A stretch of 64,000 bases of DNA from a virus. Position 1 is the first letter of the stretch. Every line of letters begins with the position of its first letter. The position numbers were made by a program, and so were the translations under genes. This document shows positions 49,512 through 57,599 of the stretch, in pieces. Below the pieces are notes generated by a model. It made no database searches and was not told where the DNA came from. It was given only the letters and a program-made list of their open reading frames with translations. The stretch lies in IMG/VR virus record IMGVR_UViG_3300030329_003470, positions 124,001 through 188,000 of that record; one strand, 5' to 3'.

Positions 49512-51831
49512 CTTTTTCTTTTACAGGTTCAATAATTTTTTTCGCTTTAAATTCTACAGTAAGTTTTGGTACAGTATCATCTGATAACCCTACTTCAACC
49601 ATACCACCTTCTGTTAGTTCTCCAAACAGTATCATTTTAGATAATGGCTTTTTAATTTCGTCGTCAATTACTCTTTGTAACGGTCTTGCTCCTAATTTAG
49701 CATCAAATCCTTTTTTAATTAACCATTCAATTGCTTCGTCAGTAGCATTAACTTCAACATTTTTCTCTACTGTCATTGTGTTTAATTCTAATAAGAATTT
49801 CTTAACAATAGATTTCATTGTGTCTTTGCCTAGTTTGTCAAATTTAATTGTTGCATCTAGTCTATTTCTAAATTCTGGTGGGAAAAACTTTTTCATTGCG
49901 GCATCGTCTTCGCCTATTCTTTCGTGTGATCCAAAACCAATATTATTTCTTTCCATTGCTTCTGCACCTAAATTAGAAGTCATAATAAGTGTAATGTTTC
50001 TACAGTCTGCTTTTTTACCGTTAGATCCTGTTACTGTACCATAGTCCATAACTTGTAGCAACATATTAGATACATCACGATGTGCTTTTTCTACTTCATC
50101 AAATAGTACAACTGCGTGTGGATTTTTTTCTACTTCGTTTATAAACATACCACCACCCATTGTAGTATCTTCAAATCCTACATAACCCGGAGGTGATCCT
50201 ATTAATTTTGCAATAGAATGTTTTTCTTGATACTCTGACATATCAAATCTTAACAGTTCAACACCTAAAGTTTTTGCTAATTGTCTTGCAGTTTCAGTTT
50301 TACCACAACCAGTAGGTCCTAAAAATAAAAATGATCCAACAGGTTTGTTTAATGATTTCAATCCTGCTCTTGCAACTAATATTTTATCTACAATAGTGTT
50401 AATTGCTTTGTCTTGCCCAAACACTTGTAATTTCATTTTCTCTTCTAATGTTTTTAAATTACTTGCTTGTTTTTGAGATAATTGTTCAATTGATATTCCA
50501 GTCATTTTAGAAATTTCATGTATAATTTCTTCATGATCTATTTTACCATCTTTAACTGCATTTAATCTTAATCTTGCACAGGCAACGTCCATAACATCAA
50601 TTGCTTTGTCAGGTAATTTTTTATCTGCTATAAACTTCGCTGAATATTCTACTGCATCTTCACAAGCCTCATCTGTAATTGTACACTTATGAAACTTCTC
50701 ATAGTATTGTTTTACACCTTTTAGTATTTTTGTTGCAGTTTCTTTAGTAGGTTCTCCAATCTGGAGCCTTTGAAATCTTCTCATTAATGCTCTGTCTTTT
50801 TCAAAGAATTTTCTGTATTCTTCCCAAGTAGTTGAAGCAATAACTTTAATTGTACCTTTTAGTAGTGCAGGTTTAATCATGTTTGCCATATCCATACTGT
50901 TACCACCACCAGTAGCACCAGCACCAACCATCATGTGTGCTTCGTCAATAAACAATATTGATTTGCCTTTTTGGTCTAATGCATTTACAATTAGTTTTAA
51001 TCTTTCTTCAAAATCACCTCTAAATTTAGATCCAGCAATTAAGGCATTTACATCTAAACTCCAAACAATATGATCTCTAATGTATTCTGGTACATCTTCT
51101 TTGTTTTTTGCAATTCTTCTAGCAAGTCCTTCCACAACTGCTGTCTTACCAACACCTGGATCGCCTACTATTAATACATTGTTCTTGTTTCTTCTTGCAA
51201 GTATCTGTTTTAATTCGTTTGTTTCTTCATCTCTGCCTATAACAGGATCAATTTTTTTATCAAAATATTTTTGATTTAAATTTTCACAATAACTTCTTAA
51301 TATTCTATCTGCTTGGTTAGGTCTTAGTTTTTGTTCTGATTGTGGTTGGCCACCTATAGGTGCTAATCCTGCCATGCCTTCATCAAGTATAGTTTCAGTA
51401 GAAACAAGATCTATTAAATCTTGTTTGTTTACATTGTATTTTTTTAAGAAAAATGCCGCATAACTTTTCTTTTCAGAAAATATACTGATTAATATATCAA
51501 TAGCACTTACGTCTTGTCTACCTTGAAATAGTGCTTGAGTAAATGCTCTATTCATTAATCTTTCTAAAGATGCAGTTTTTCTAGGAACAACTTTATCTTT
51601 ACCACTTGCAACTATATCATTACATTTTGTATCTAAATAATCTTCAACATCTTTAATTAACATACCAACATTAATTTTAAAATCAACTAGTGTAGCACCA
51701 ATCATCTTGTCTTTAATTAATGAAAGTAAAACGTGTTCTATTGTAACGTACTCGTGTTTTCTTTTTTCTGCTTCGCTAACTGCGTTTTCGAATATGTTTT
51801 CTAGGCTTTCGTTTGCTTCTAACATCTCCAC
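49495..51831 (-). CDS. clpA: ClpA-type AAA+ unfoldase
   Basis: The 778-residue protein has the full ClpA architecture: an N-domain with two Clp repeat helices (residues 1-150), AAA-1 with GDPGVGKT (223-230) and LFIDEAH, and AAA-2 with GPTGCGKT (505-512) and LFDEVEKAH. The AAA-2 loop contains IGF at about 631-633, the tripeptide ClpA/ClpX use to dock on ClpP. The long ClpB middle domain is absent, so it is a ClpA. No ClpP gene is in the window, so it may take over host ClpP. It follows deformylase and DnaJ on one transcript. Confidence 0.9.
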   Translation of the reverse strand: MEMLEANESLENIFENAVSEAEKRKHEYVTIEHVLLSLIKDKMIGATLVDFKINVGMLIKDVEDYLDTKCNDIVASGKDKVVPRKTASLERLMNRAFTQALFQGRQDVSAIDILISIFSEKKSYAAFFLKKYNVNKQDLIDLVSTETILDEGMAGLAPIGGQPQSEQKLRPNQADRILRSYCENLNQKYFDKKIDPVIGRDEETNELKQILARRNKNNVLIVGDPGVGKTAVVEGLARRIAKNKEDVPEYIRDHIVWSLDVNALIAGSKFRGDFEERLKLIVNALDQKGKSILFIDEAHMMVGAGATGGGNSMDMANMIKPALLKGTIKVIASTTWEEYRKFFEKDRALMRRFQRLQIGEPTKETATKILKGVKQYYEKFHKCTITDEACEDAVEYSAKFIADKKLPDKAIDVMDVACARLRLNAVKDGKIDHEEIIHEISKMTGISIEQLSQKQASNLKTLEEKMKLQVFGQDKAINTIVDKILVARAGLKSLNKPVGSFLFLGPTGCGKTETARQLAKTLGVELLRFDMSEYQEKHSIAKLIGSPPGYVGFEDTTMGGGMFINEVEKNPHAVVLFDEVEKAHRDVSNMLLQVMDYGTVTGSNGKKADCRNITLIMTSNLGAEAMERNNIGFGSHERIGEDDAAMKKFFPPEFRNRLDATIKFDKLGKDTMKSIVKKFLLELNTMTVEKNVEVNATDEAIEWLIKKGFDAKLGARPLQRVIDDEIKKPLSKMILFGELTEGGMVEVGLSDDTVPKLTVEFKAKKIIEPVKEKDAKTS

Positions 51832-52027
51832 TCCAATCTATTTTGCCCGAATTTATTGCATCGAACGTTTCTGAATCTCTGTCGTCCCAATAGCATTCTT
51901 GTTGTATCGCCGCTACTAGCAACTCCACATCTTCCTTGCCAATTGGCTTCTTTCTTGCTTTGTATGTTCCGTTTAATATCTTCCATACTTTTACTTTTTT
52001 ATTGCTTTCTTTTTTGCCATGTCCCAT
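51776..52027 (-). CDS. small basic phage protein, unknown function
   Basis: The 83-residue protein is highly charged (MGHGKKESNKKVKVWKILNG at the start, SKRKPRKHIRKRS at the end) with a short helical middle containing QQECYWDDRDSETFDAINSG. It overlaps ClpA by 56 bases and the deformylase by 37, so it is embedded in the operon. It might adapt substrates to ClpA, as ClpS does, but there is no ClpS motif. Confidence 0.6.
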   Translation of the reverse strand: MGHGKKESNKKVKVWKILNGTYKARKKPIGKEDVELLVAAIQQECYWDDRDSETFDAINSGKIDWSGDVRSKRKPRKHIRKRS

Positions 52028-52500
52028 CGTAATTTACTAACTCTAGTATTAAAAGTAATACCTTCCAAGTGATCAAGTTCATGCTGGAAACACTTGGATT
52101 CCATTTGATCAAGTCTTGCTGTTTCTTTGGTTCCTTTTGTTGTGTCATATTCTACTTCTATAATTTTTGGTCTTTCTACTTTAACAAAGATGCCTGGAAA
52201 ACTTAAACACCCTTCCAGGTCTAAAACTTTTTCTTCGCTTTGTGTTTTAATCACTGGATTCCATATTATAACAGGATTTTTAAATCTGTCAAATGACTCG
52301 TGACCTATTGCAAAAAATCTTTTGGTTATACCGATCTGATTTGCCGCCAGTCCCAAACCGTTAGCACTCTTCATTGCACTAGCCATTTCCCTTTCAAATT
52401 TTTCTAAATCGTCGTAGTGAGGAATTTTATCCTTTTCAAAATCAAAAGGAGTGCTGACTGTTTCTAATGTTTTATATGGATATGTGTATATTTCAATCAT
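51991..52500 (-). CDS. def: peptide deformylase
   Basis: The 169-residue protein has all three deformylase motifs: GLGLAANQIG (motif 1), EGCLSFPG with the metal-binding Cys (motif 2) and QHELDHLEG (motif 3, HExxH). It removes formyl from nascent proteins. Cyanophages carry deformylase too, where it is linked to photosystem protein turnover; no photosynthesis gene is seen here. It sits between DnaJ and ClpA genes. Confidence 0.93.
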   Translation of the reverse strand: MIEIYTYPYKTLETVSTPFDFEKDKIPHYDDLEKFEREMASAMKSANGLGLAANQIGITKRFFAIGHESFDRFKNPVIIWNPVIKTQSEEKVLDLEGCLSFPGIFVKVERPKIIEVEYDTTKGTKETARLDQMESKCFQHELDHLEGITFNTRVSKLRWDMAKKKAIKK

Positions 52501-53342
52501 AGATCTTTTATTTTTTTTAAATCATTATTTGAAAGTTGCGGAATTAATACCATAACTTTTACATAAAGATTCCCTCTAATATTTAATGTCTTATGAACAG
52601 GCATACCTTGTCCCTTGCAACTTACTAATGTACCTGGTTGTGTACCTGCAGGAACTTTTACTTTTATAATAGTGTCTGTTAATGTTCTTATTTTTAATTC
52701 ACAGCCACGTATTGCTTTAAAACAATCAATAGTTCTTTCAGTATATAAATCGTTTCCTTGTCTTGTATAACCATCAGAATCTAATACACTCATCTGTACT
52801 AATAAATCACCACGTGGTACATTTCTTATAGAATCGTCGCCCATACCTTTAAATTTAAAAGTAACACCGTGTTGCACACCTGCAGGTATTTTTACAGTAG
52901 CAAATTCTTCTTTACCAGAAGGCAATTTATAATTAATTGTTTTTTCATTATGATTCATGGCTTCTTTGATTGATATAGCCATTCTTACATTAACACTTTT
53001 ATTTCCTTGTCTTCTAGATCGAAATGTTGTTCGTACACCAGGACCAAAGTCAAATCCTGAAAAGAAGTTCTCAAATATATCTTCGCCAAATCCATCACCA
53101 GAACGAAAATGAAAATTCCTTCCTTGTCCACCCATACCTTCGCCGTATTTTCTTACAGTATCGTATTCGTGTCTTTTCTTTGTGTCTTTTAATGTATCGT
53201 ATGCTTCGTTGGCTTCTTTGAATATCTTTTCATTACCACCACGATCTGGATGTTCTTTTTTAGCAATACTTTTAAATGCTTTTTTAATTTGATCATTTGA
53301 TGCATTTTCAGATACACCTAGGACATCGTAATAATTCTTCAT
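52497..53342 (-). CDS. DnaJ/CbpA-like co-chaperone
   Basis: The 281-residue protein begins with a J domain (NYYDVLGVSENASNDQIKKA, HPDRGG with the HPD motif near residues 32-34). A Gly/Phe-rich linker and C-terminal substrate-binding beta domains (VKIPAGVQHGVTFKFKGMGD, VKVPAGTQPGTLVSCKGQGM) follow. The zinc-finger cysteines of DnaJ are absent, so it is a type II/CbpA-like protein. It needs a host DnaK. A strong promoter precedes it. Confidence 0.9.
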   Translation of the reverse strand: MKNYYDVLGVSENASNDQIKKAFKSIAKKEHPDRGGNEKIFKEANEAYDTLKDTKKRHEYDTVRKYGEGMGGQGRNFHFRSGDGFGEDIFENFFSGFDFGPGVRTTFRSRRQGNKSVNVRMAISIKEAMNHNEKTINYKLPSGKEEFATVKIPAGVQHGVTFKFKGMGDDSIRNVPRGDLLVQMSVLDSDGYTRQGNDLYTERTIDCFKAIRGCELKIRTLTDTIIKVKVPAGTQPGTLVSCKGQGMPVHKTLNIRGNLYVKVMVLIPQLSNNDLKKIKDL

Positions 53343-53349
53343 TTATTAT

Positions 53350-53377
53350 ATTATATAATAGATTGACAGAATGTCAA
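53350..53377 (-). promoter_or_regulatory. strong sigma70-like promoter for the chaperone operon
   Basis: TTGACA (53372-53377), 16 bases, TATAAT (53350-53355) on the minus strand. It drives dnaJ, def, the small basic gene and clpA. A second TATAAT-like run overlaps it closer to the ATG at 53342. Confidence 0.7.
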
Positions 53378-53387
53378 TGTTTGGTAA

Positions 53388-53738
53388 CTATTTTTTACCT
53401 TTTGGTATATTAGCACCTGGCTTACCAACGTATAAACCAAAGAAGGCCGCACCAGCACCAACTATTGTTGATATAAACATAGCCTGAGCATTCGTTGGAT
53501 CTTCTAGACCCATGAACCATTTTACTGAAGTATAAAAAGCAAAGATGTAGGCCAACATTACCAGTCTAGGAATTATTCTAAACTTGTCCATTATCCCTGC
53601 TGTTTTGTTATACCAAGTAGGTGCTTCATCTCCGGTATCAGGAACAAGATCACTTTTCTTTAATTCGTATTCTTCAGTTGTTCTTTTAACTTTAATTTTA
53701 TCTTTTGATACTAGCATATCTTCATTTAAATCAGCCAT
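53388..53738 (-). CDS. holin-like small membrane protein
   Basis: The start is MADLNEDMLV at 53738, with GGAGT upstream and TAATG coupling to the preceding gene. The 116-residue protein has a charged N-terminal half and two hydrophobic helices (IPRLVMLAYIFAFYTSVKWF and MFISTIVGAGAAFFGLYVG), the layout of a two-span holin. It closes the lysis cassette with endolysin and spanin-like genes upstream. Holin identity is inferred from topology and context. Confidence 0.6.
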   Translation of the reverse strand: MADLNEDMLVSKDKIKVKRTTEEYELKKSDLVPDTGDEAPTWYNKTAGIMDKFRIIPRLVMLAYIFAFYTSVKWFMGLEDPTNAQAMFISTIVGAGAAFFGLYVGKPGANIPKGKK

Positions 53739-54331
53739 TATTTTAACTCCGGAATTTTGTTGTTTCTTTTTCTGTGTCCGTTCCATGCAACAAAGCCACC
53801 TAATCTTAATGACCAGTATGCAAGATAGTTCATAGAATAAAAACCATTTACGTTGATATTAATATCTCTGAATATCTCGTCTGCTCTTTTTTGTGTTAAC
53901 TCACCCATTGTTTTCTTTTTGTTTTTTTCTAAAAGAGTTTTGTATTTGTATGCATAGTCATGAATAAGTCCGCCAATTAATAATACCCCAACTGGAGAGA
54001 AAAAAGTTCTTAAAAATTTTGGAATACTTGCACCATCAAATTGGAATCCTGCTGGTATTACATAATCAGTTCCATCTATTGCGTAATGAAAATCTTTTGT
54101 TACTTTCCAATTTCTTGTTGCTAAAAGCCAACAGATTATACCACCCCAAAACCCTTTTCCTTTAGTGGGTATTTTAAGTGCCTGCATTGATGGCAGTTCA
54201 GTATATGAAAATTTTAATTTATTTTCTCTTCTTTTGTCTAATATATTGATTAGCCAACCAATTAATACAACTGCAATTAATATAGTCCATTGCCAAAATT
54301 TCATTGCAAGTGTTATTATTAAATCTATCAT
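53738..54331 (-). CDS. DUF1353-family membrane-anchored protein
   Basis: The 197-residue protein has an N-terminal helix (FWQWTILIAVVLIGWLINIL) and a DUF1353 core with WKVTKDFHYAIDGTDYVIPA, GFQFDGASIPKFLRTFF and GGLIHDYAYKYKTLL, where the HD pair is conserved in the family. Function is unknown; members occur in phage lysis or tail regions. The FDGASIP and HDY motifs suggest a metal-dependent activity. It precedes the holin-like gene and overlaps it by one base. Confidence 0.75.
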   Translation of the reverse strand: MIDLIITLAMKFWQWTILIAVVLIGWLINILDKRRENKLKFSYTELPSMQALKIPTKGKGFWGGIICWLLATRNWKVTKDFHYAIDGTDYVIPAGFQFDGASIPKFLRTFFSPVGVLLIGGLIHDYAYKYKTLLEKNKKKTMGELTQKRADEIFRDININVNGFYSMNYLAYWSLRLGGFVAWNGHRKRNNKIPELK

Positions 54332-54351
54332 ACTTTTGTTCCTTTATTAAT

Positions 54352-54370
54352 ATGTACGTATTTATTGAAT
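54352..54370. repeat. 19-bp direct repeat, copy A
   Basis: ATGTACGTATTTATTGAAT occurs identically here and at 55635-55653. Each copy covers the last codons of a gene ending I-Q-stop and the following late box. Confidence 0.85.
54359..54364 (-). promoter_or_regulatory. late-promoter box with leader
   Basis: CAATAAATACG on the minus strand, 27 bases before the DUF1353 ATG at 54331, followed by an AAAGGAAC SD. The surrounding 19 bases are repeated at 55635-55653. Confidence 0.55.
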
Positions 54371-54796
54371 TGCACCTTTGACAACACCTTGTTTAACAAG
54401 TTTTTGTCTATTTTTCATGTGTTGTTTTTGTACATCCGCTTTTGCACCACCAAAGTAGGCTACTGCGTGTCCTGTTTCACACATTATTTTTGCTACAGAT
54501 TTATCATTTTGTAAGAAGTCACCAAGTACTCTTCCAAACTTACCTTTCATATCAATACCTTTTTTATTGATAGTAGTTTTTAGTACAGTAGTTTTTCCTA
54601 GCAATGATTTTAATTTTGCTTTTGCGGCCAGTCCAAATTTCTTTTCTATCTTATCTCTTGTTCTAGATTCTGGAGTGTCAATGCCCATAATTCTTACACG
54701 TTCATTTTTTTGCCATATACCAAAACCTAAGTCAATGTCAACATCAACTGTATCGCCGTCTATTACTCTTACTACTTTTGCCCTATAAGTCCACAT
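54362..54796 (-). CDS. thermonuclease-like (SNase) nuclease
   Basis: The 144-residue protein has the staphylococcal nuclease fold. VVRVIDGDTVDVDIDLGFGI and RVRIMGIDTPESRT supply the catalytic acids and arginine, and GKFGRVLGDFLQN the second arginine region. It lacks a signal peptide. SNases cut DNA and RNA with calcium. It is encoded inside the lysis cassette, abutting the o-spanin-like gene by one base. It may degrade host DNA or clear DNA at lysis. Confidence 0.85.
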   Translation of the reverse strand: MWTYRAKVVRVIDGDTVDVDIDLGFGIWQKNERVRIMGIDTPESRTRDKIEKKFGLAAKAKLKSLLGKTTVLKTTINKKGIDMKGKFGRVLGDFLQNDKSVAKIMCETGHAVAYFGGAKADVQKQHMKNRQKLVKQGVVKGAIQ

Positions 54797-55176
54797 TATT
54801 CTTGCTCGTTTTTCTTATCAGTGTCAGTGCCTTCGTAATATTTTTTGTATTCTTCCAAAAGGTTGTTTGTCTCTTGTAACTTCTGTCTTATCTGAGCAAA
54901 ATTTCTAGCAAGTACTTGATAGTCCTTGTCTGTTATTCCAAACAGCACAGGATCTATACCTGCCGCTTCTAGTTTTGCAAACACTTCGTCTGCGTTCTTA
55001 CTTGTAATAATGATCCATTTAAGTTCTTCTAACTCTAATGCTGTTGGCATTGGATAATCAAGTTTTTCTCGAGGTTTTTCAATTGAGAATATTTTAATTT
55101 TCTTTTCTCCACCTATAGAACAACCAGTAAGAAATACAATTAATGCTATTGCAAATATTTTATTGATATGGTACAT
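54796..55176 (-). CDS. lipoprotein, candidate o-spanin-like subunit
   Basis: The 126-residue protein has a signal peptide with lipobox LTGC (residues 16-19), so it is probably an outer-membrane lipoprotein. The rest is helical and acidic (ALELEELKWIIITSKNADEV, QIRQKLQETNNLLEEYKK). It is longer than typical o-spanins. It overlaps the Rz-like gene by 17 bases, the usual i-spanin/o-spanin arrangement, which is the main support for the call. Confidence 0.6.
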   Translation of the reverse strand: MYHINKIFAIALIVFLTGCSIGGEKKIKIFSIEKPREKLDYPMPTALELEELKWIIITSKNADEVFAKLEAAGIDPVLFGITDKDYQVLARNFAQIRQKLQETNNLLEEYKKYYEGTDTDKKNEQE

Positions 55177-55633
55177 AGTTTGGGTTTGCTAAACTCGGGC
55201 ATTCCGGGTTTATCTCCGATTTTAAAGTTGCTTTTAGTTCTTTCTCTGTGTGTTCGGCACCTGATGCCAATTCAACACATCTTGCCGCATTGGCTGAACC
55301 TTTGTTAATAATTCTTTCAATGGCTTTTGTTCTTTCGATTGCTAGTTTGCCAATGTCTCTATTTTTCTTTGTAAACCTTTTATCTAACTCCTGTAGATCT
55401 TTTTTGAATGTGTTTATTAAAACGTTTAATTTTTTGTTGCTTTCTAAGATTGCATTAAAGTCTTTTTTCTGTTGTTCAAGCACTTTGTTTTGTTCAGTAA
55501 TAGCAGTTTCTAATTGTATTTGGTTTGCTTTTAAAGTGGCGTTGTCTGCCCTCAGTTTCATCACATACATACCTCCTCCAGCAATACCGGAGATGATAAG
55601 GACAGTGAATATAAGTCTAATACTCGAAAACAT
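55160..55633 (-). CDS. Rz-like i-spanin candidate
   Basis: The 157-residue protein has an N-terminal transmembrane helix (IFTVLIISGIAGGGMYVM) and a long periplasmic coiled coil (LKANQIQLETAITEQNKVLE and onward), ending with two cysteines and a Pro-rich tail (INPECPSLANPNYVPY). This matches inner-membrane spanins. It lies between the endolysin and a lipoprotein gene. A TAAATA box 8 bases upstream indicates late expression. Confidence 0.7.
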   Translation of the reverse strand: MFSSIRLIFTVLIISGIAGGGMYVMKLRADNATLKANQIQLETAITEQNKVLEQQKKDFNAILESNKKLNVLINTFKKDLQELDKRFTKKNRDIGKLAIERTKAIERIINKGSANAARCVELASGAEHTEKELKATLKSEINPECPSLANPNYVPYQ

Positions 55634-55634
55634 A

Positions 55635-55653
55635 ATGTACGTATTTATTGAAT
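55635..55653. repeat. 19-bp direct repeat, copy B
   Basis: Identical to 54352-54370. This copy covers the endolysin I-Q-stop end and the late box of the Rz-like gene. Confidence 0.85.
55642..55647 (-). promoter_or_regulatory. late-promoter box, 8 bases from ATG
   Basis: CAATAAATACG on the minus strand, ending 8 bases before the ATG at 55633. No SD. Confidence 0.6.
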
Positions 55654-56109
55654 AAGGCCAGGCTTATAAACAGTTTTTCCGTTCTCTTTCATTGCTGTAA
55701 GAACAGATTTTCTATTACCTTCTGCATTATAACTGACATGAACCCAACCAGAATCTGGTATACCGGGTGTATAAAATTCTAATATAAGTTGATCGAAATC
55801 TAAATTTTCTTCAATCCAATCTGCAACATCAAAGTTTGGTGTTCCTGGACATTCAATATCAACTGCTTGTCCTTTACAATGTTGTGATTTAGAAGAGCCG
55901 CCAACTGCTTCGTTTAGTGCAGGACCTCTATATCCTGAATTAATAACTGTTACACCAAATTTATCTCTAACAGGTTGTACAACATTAGAAAATAATTCTT
56001 TTGCGTTTGCTAAATGTTCTTCGCCGGGTGTGTTATCAATGCCTTGTCTTATGGCAGTTTGACTTTTAGTAAATTCTTGTAAACTGAAATTTTCGCTTAA
56101 TCTTACCAT
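55645..56109 (-). CDS. endolysin, peptidase M15-like
   Basis: The 154-residue protein has an M15 D-Ala-D-Ala carboxypeptidase-like fold. VINSGYRGPALNEAVGG is followed by SQHCKGQAVDIE (H77 and D84, the zinc HxxxxxxD pair), then GWVHVSYN with H124 as third ligand. Such enzymes cut peptide crosslinks of peptidoglycan. There is no signal peptide, so a holin would be needed. It heads the lysis cassette. Confidence 0.85.
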   Translation of the reverse strand: MVRLSENFSLQEFTKSQTAIRQGIDNTPGEEHLANAKELFSNVVQPVRDKFGVTVINSGYRGPALNEAVGGSSKSQHCKGQAVDIECPGTPNFDVADWIEENLDFDQLILEFYTPGIPDSGWVHVSYNAEGNRKSVLTAMKENGKTVYKPGLIQ

Positions 56110-56846
56110 CCGCTTTTACTTAATAGAGCAGACTGGTCGCCTTTGCTGAAAATGAATTTGTTTTCTGTAGTTTTGGTAATATTATATGGTCCAAAATATT
56201 TGGTAAGATGTGTGCATTCTGCAACAGATGCCATATCAATGGCAAATGCTTTTGCTTCTTTCATTATTTCGTTTGTTTTACCAACTTTGTGTATTTCAAA
56301 TTGTAGTTCTTGTTGTGTTCCTGATTTTTTAACACTTAAAATATTGTCTTGCATTTTGCATTCTAACATATCATATTTGTCAAAAAAGTTTTTTGCTTCA
56401 CCAATTTTAATTTCACTCACTCTTTGTTCATATGCTTCTGGAGTAGTTGGAACCGTTTCTGCTAATGTTGAATCAGATACTGTTGTTGGATTTTGTCCTT
56501 TATGATATGTGTATTCAAAACATTCGTGATTAGTTAATTTTTTTAAATCTTCTAAAAAAGAAACTATATGTGATATAACATCTGGCTTTCTAGCAAACTC
56601 TATGAATACTCTGTGTTTGCCATCTTCCATTGTACCTGGAGTAGCATCTGCGTCCATGATTGCTTTATATCCTGTTTCTGCAAAACGTTCTAAATCTCTT
56701 GCTGGTGCTTGTCCATCAACTGTAAAAGCAAGAACCATTATGTTCCTGTCTTCGCCCATTTTAGATTTGTATTGATCAATTGAAAAACGATTTGAAACAA
56801 CACCTTCTAAATCTCCGGCTTTTAATCCTTCTTTAACTATCTGCAT
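56103..56846 (-). CDS. uncharacterised phage protein
   Basis: The 247-residue protein has RNIMVLAFTVDGQAPARDLE in the first half, CFEYTYHKGQNPTTVSD in the middle and a C-terminal part with AIDMASVAECTHLTKYFGPY. The size and fold suggest two small alpha/beta domains. Similar proteins appear in marine T4-like phages. It overlaps the endolysin by 7 bases and the gene upstream by 14. Function unknown. Confidence 0.65.
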   Translation of the reverse strand: MQIVKEGLKAGDLEGVVSNRFSIDQYKSKMGEDRNIMVLAFTVDGQAPARDLERFAETGYKAIMDADATPGTMEDGKHRVFIEFARKPDVISHIVSFLEDLKKLTNHECFEYTYHKGQNPTTVSDSTLAETVPTTPEAYEQRVSEIKIGEAKNFFDKYDMLECKMQDNILSVKKSGTQQELQFEIHKVGKTNEIMKEAKAFAIDMASVAECTHLTKYFGPYNITKTTENKFIFSKGDQSALLSKSGW

Positions 56847-57309
56847 TGAAAGTATTTCCTGTGTTCATGTCTGCTTCGTCTTGACTTTCTATTTCGTCTT
56901 TACCGTGTTTAAAATTACCAATTAATTCTTTTGGCATTTTAATCTCTACTACCCAAATATCGTGTGCGTCAATTTTACCTTTAGTTGTACCAGGTCTGTA
57001 ATCTTCTGGAGACTTGATTTGTCTTGGTTTTAATAGTTCGTCTTTTTGGTATGTAACTTTACAACCTCTATCTAGTAATCTTTTGCCACCAGATGGATCA
57101 GGCATTTTATCAGCAGGCCACATAAATGAACAAGTAACAAAATGTCTTGAATCATTAGGACCGCTTAATAGTTCACCTTCTTGCCAATTAGCGAAAACAT
57201 ACACATCTAACTCGTCTAATACCCTTTCAAAATCCTTTAAAATCGTTAAAGTAGGGCCTACGGCGTATAAAGACTGTACATTTCTGATTATATCTAATAC
57301 ATCATGCAT
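56833..57309 (-). CDS. uncharacterised phage protein, late gene
   Basis: The 158-residue protein has VLDELDVYVFANWQEGELLS, HFVTCSFMWPADKMPDPSGG and HDIWVVEIKMPKELIGNFKH, a mixed alpha/beta fold, then a disordered end. I recall similar proteins in marine T4-like phages but no function. A TAAATA box 8 bases before the ATG (no SD) marks it as late. Confidence 0.65.
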   Translation of the reverse strand: MHDVLDIIRNVQSLYAVGPTLTILKDFERVLDELDVYVFANWQEGELLSGPNDSRHFVTCSFMWPADKMPDPSGGKRLLDRGCKVTYQKDELLKPRQIKSPEDYRPGTTKGKIDAHDIWVVEIKMPKELIGNFKHGKDEIESQDEADMNTGNTFNADS

Positions 57310-57317
57310 AATGCTAT

Positions 57318-57323
57318 TATTTA
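57318..57323 (-). promoter_or_regulatory. late-promoter box, 8 bases from ATG
   Basis: GCTAAATAATAG on the minus strand: TAAATA ends 8 bases before the ATG at 57309. No SD. It begins the late run into the lysis genes. Confidence 0.55.
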
Positions 57324-57329
57324 GCGAAG

Positions 57330-57599
57330 TTATTTGATGAACGGATCAATGGATTGTTTGTAATAATTGTAGAAATAGTTGTATATCTTTTCATACGATA
57401 ATATTTGATCTTGCTTAACTCCTGGTATTTCACATTTAATAACAGTTTTGTTTACCAAGTCTAATACTATTCCTGCTCCTGCTCTTTTACCTGGACCAAC
57501 TTTCTTTCTAGTTAATTCAACTAGTTCGTCATATTTTCCTTGACTGTTAATACTGTATTTTACAAGTAGAAATCTTTTTTTGTTGTGCTTACTGCCCAT
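57330..57599 (-). CDS. small conserved phage protein downstream of clamp loader
   Basis: The 89-residue protein is basic: KRFLLVKYSINSQGKYDELV, RKKVGPGKRAGAGIVLDLVN, then a Tyr-rich helix. It follows gp44 with an 11-base overlap, where T4 has gp62. It is much shorter than gp62 (187) and shows no gp62 similarity, so I do not call it that. Confidence 0.6.
   Translation of the reverse strand: MGSKHNKKRFLLVKYSINSQGKYDELVELTRKKVGPGKRAGAGIVLDLVNKTVIKCEIPGVKQDQILSYEKIYNYFYNYYKQSIDPFIK

Noticed and set aside
57330-57599. gp62 clamp-loader small subunit
   Set aside because: The position fits but the protein is less than half the length and lacks recognisable gp62 sequence.
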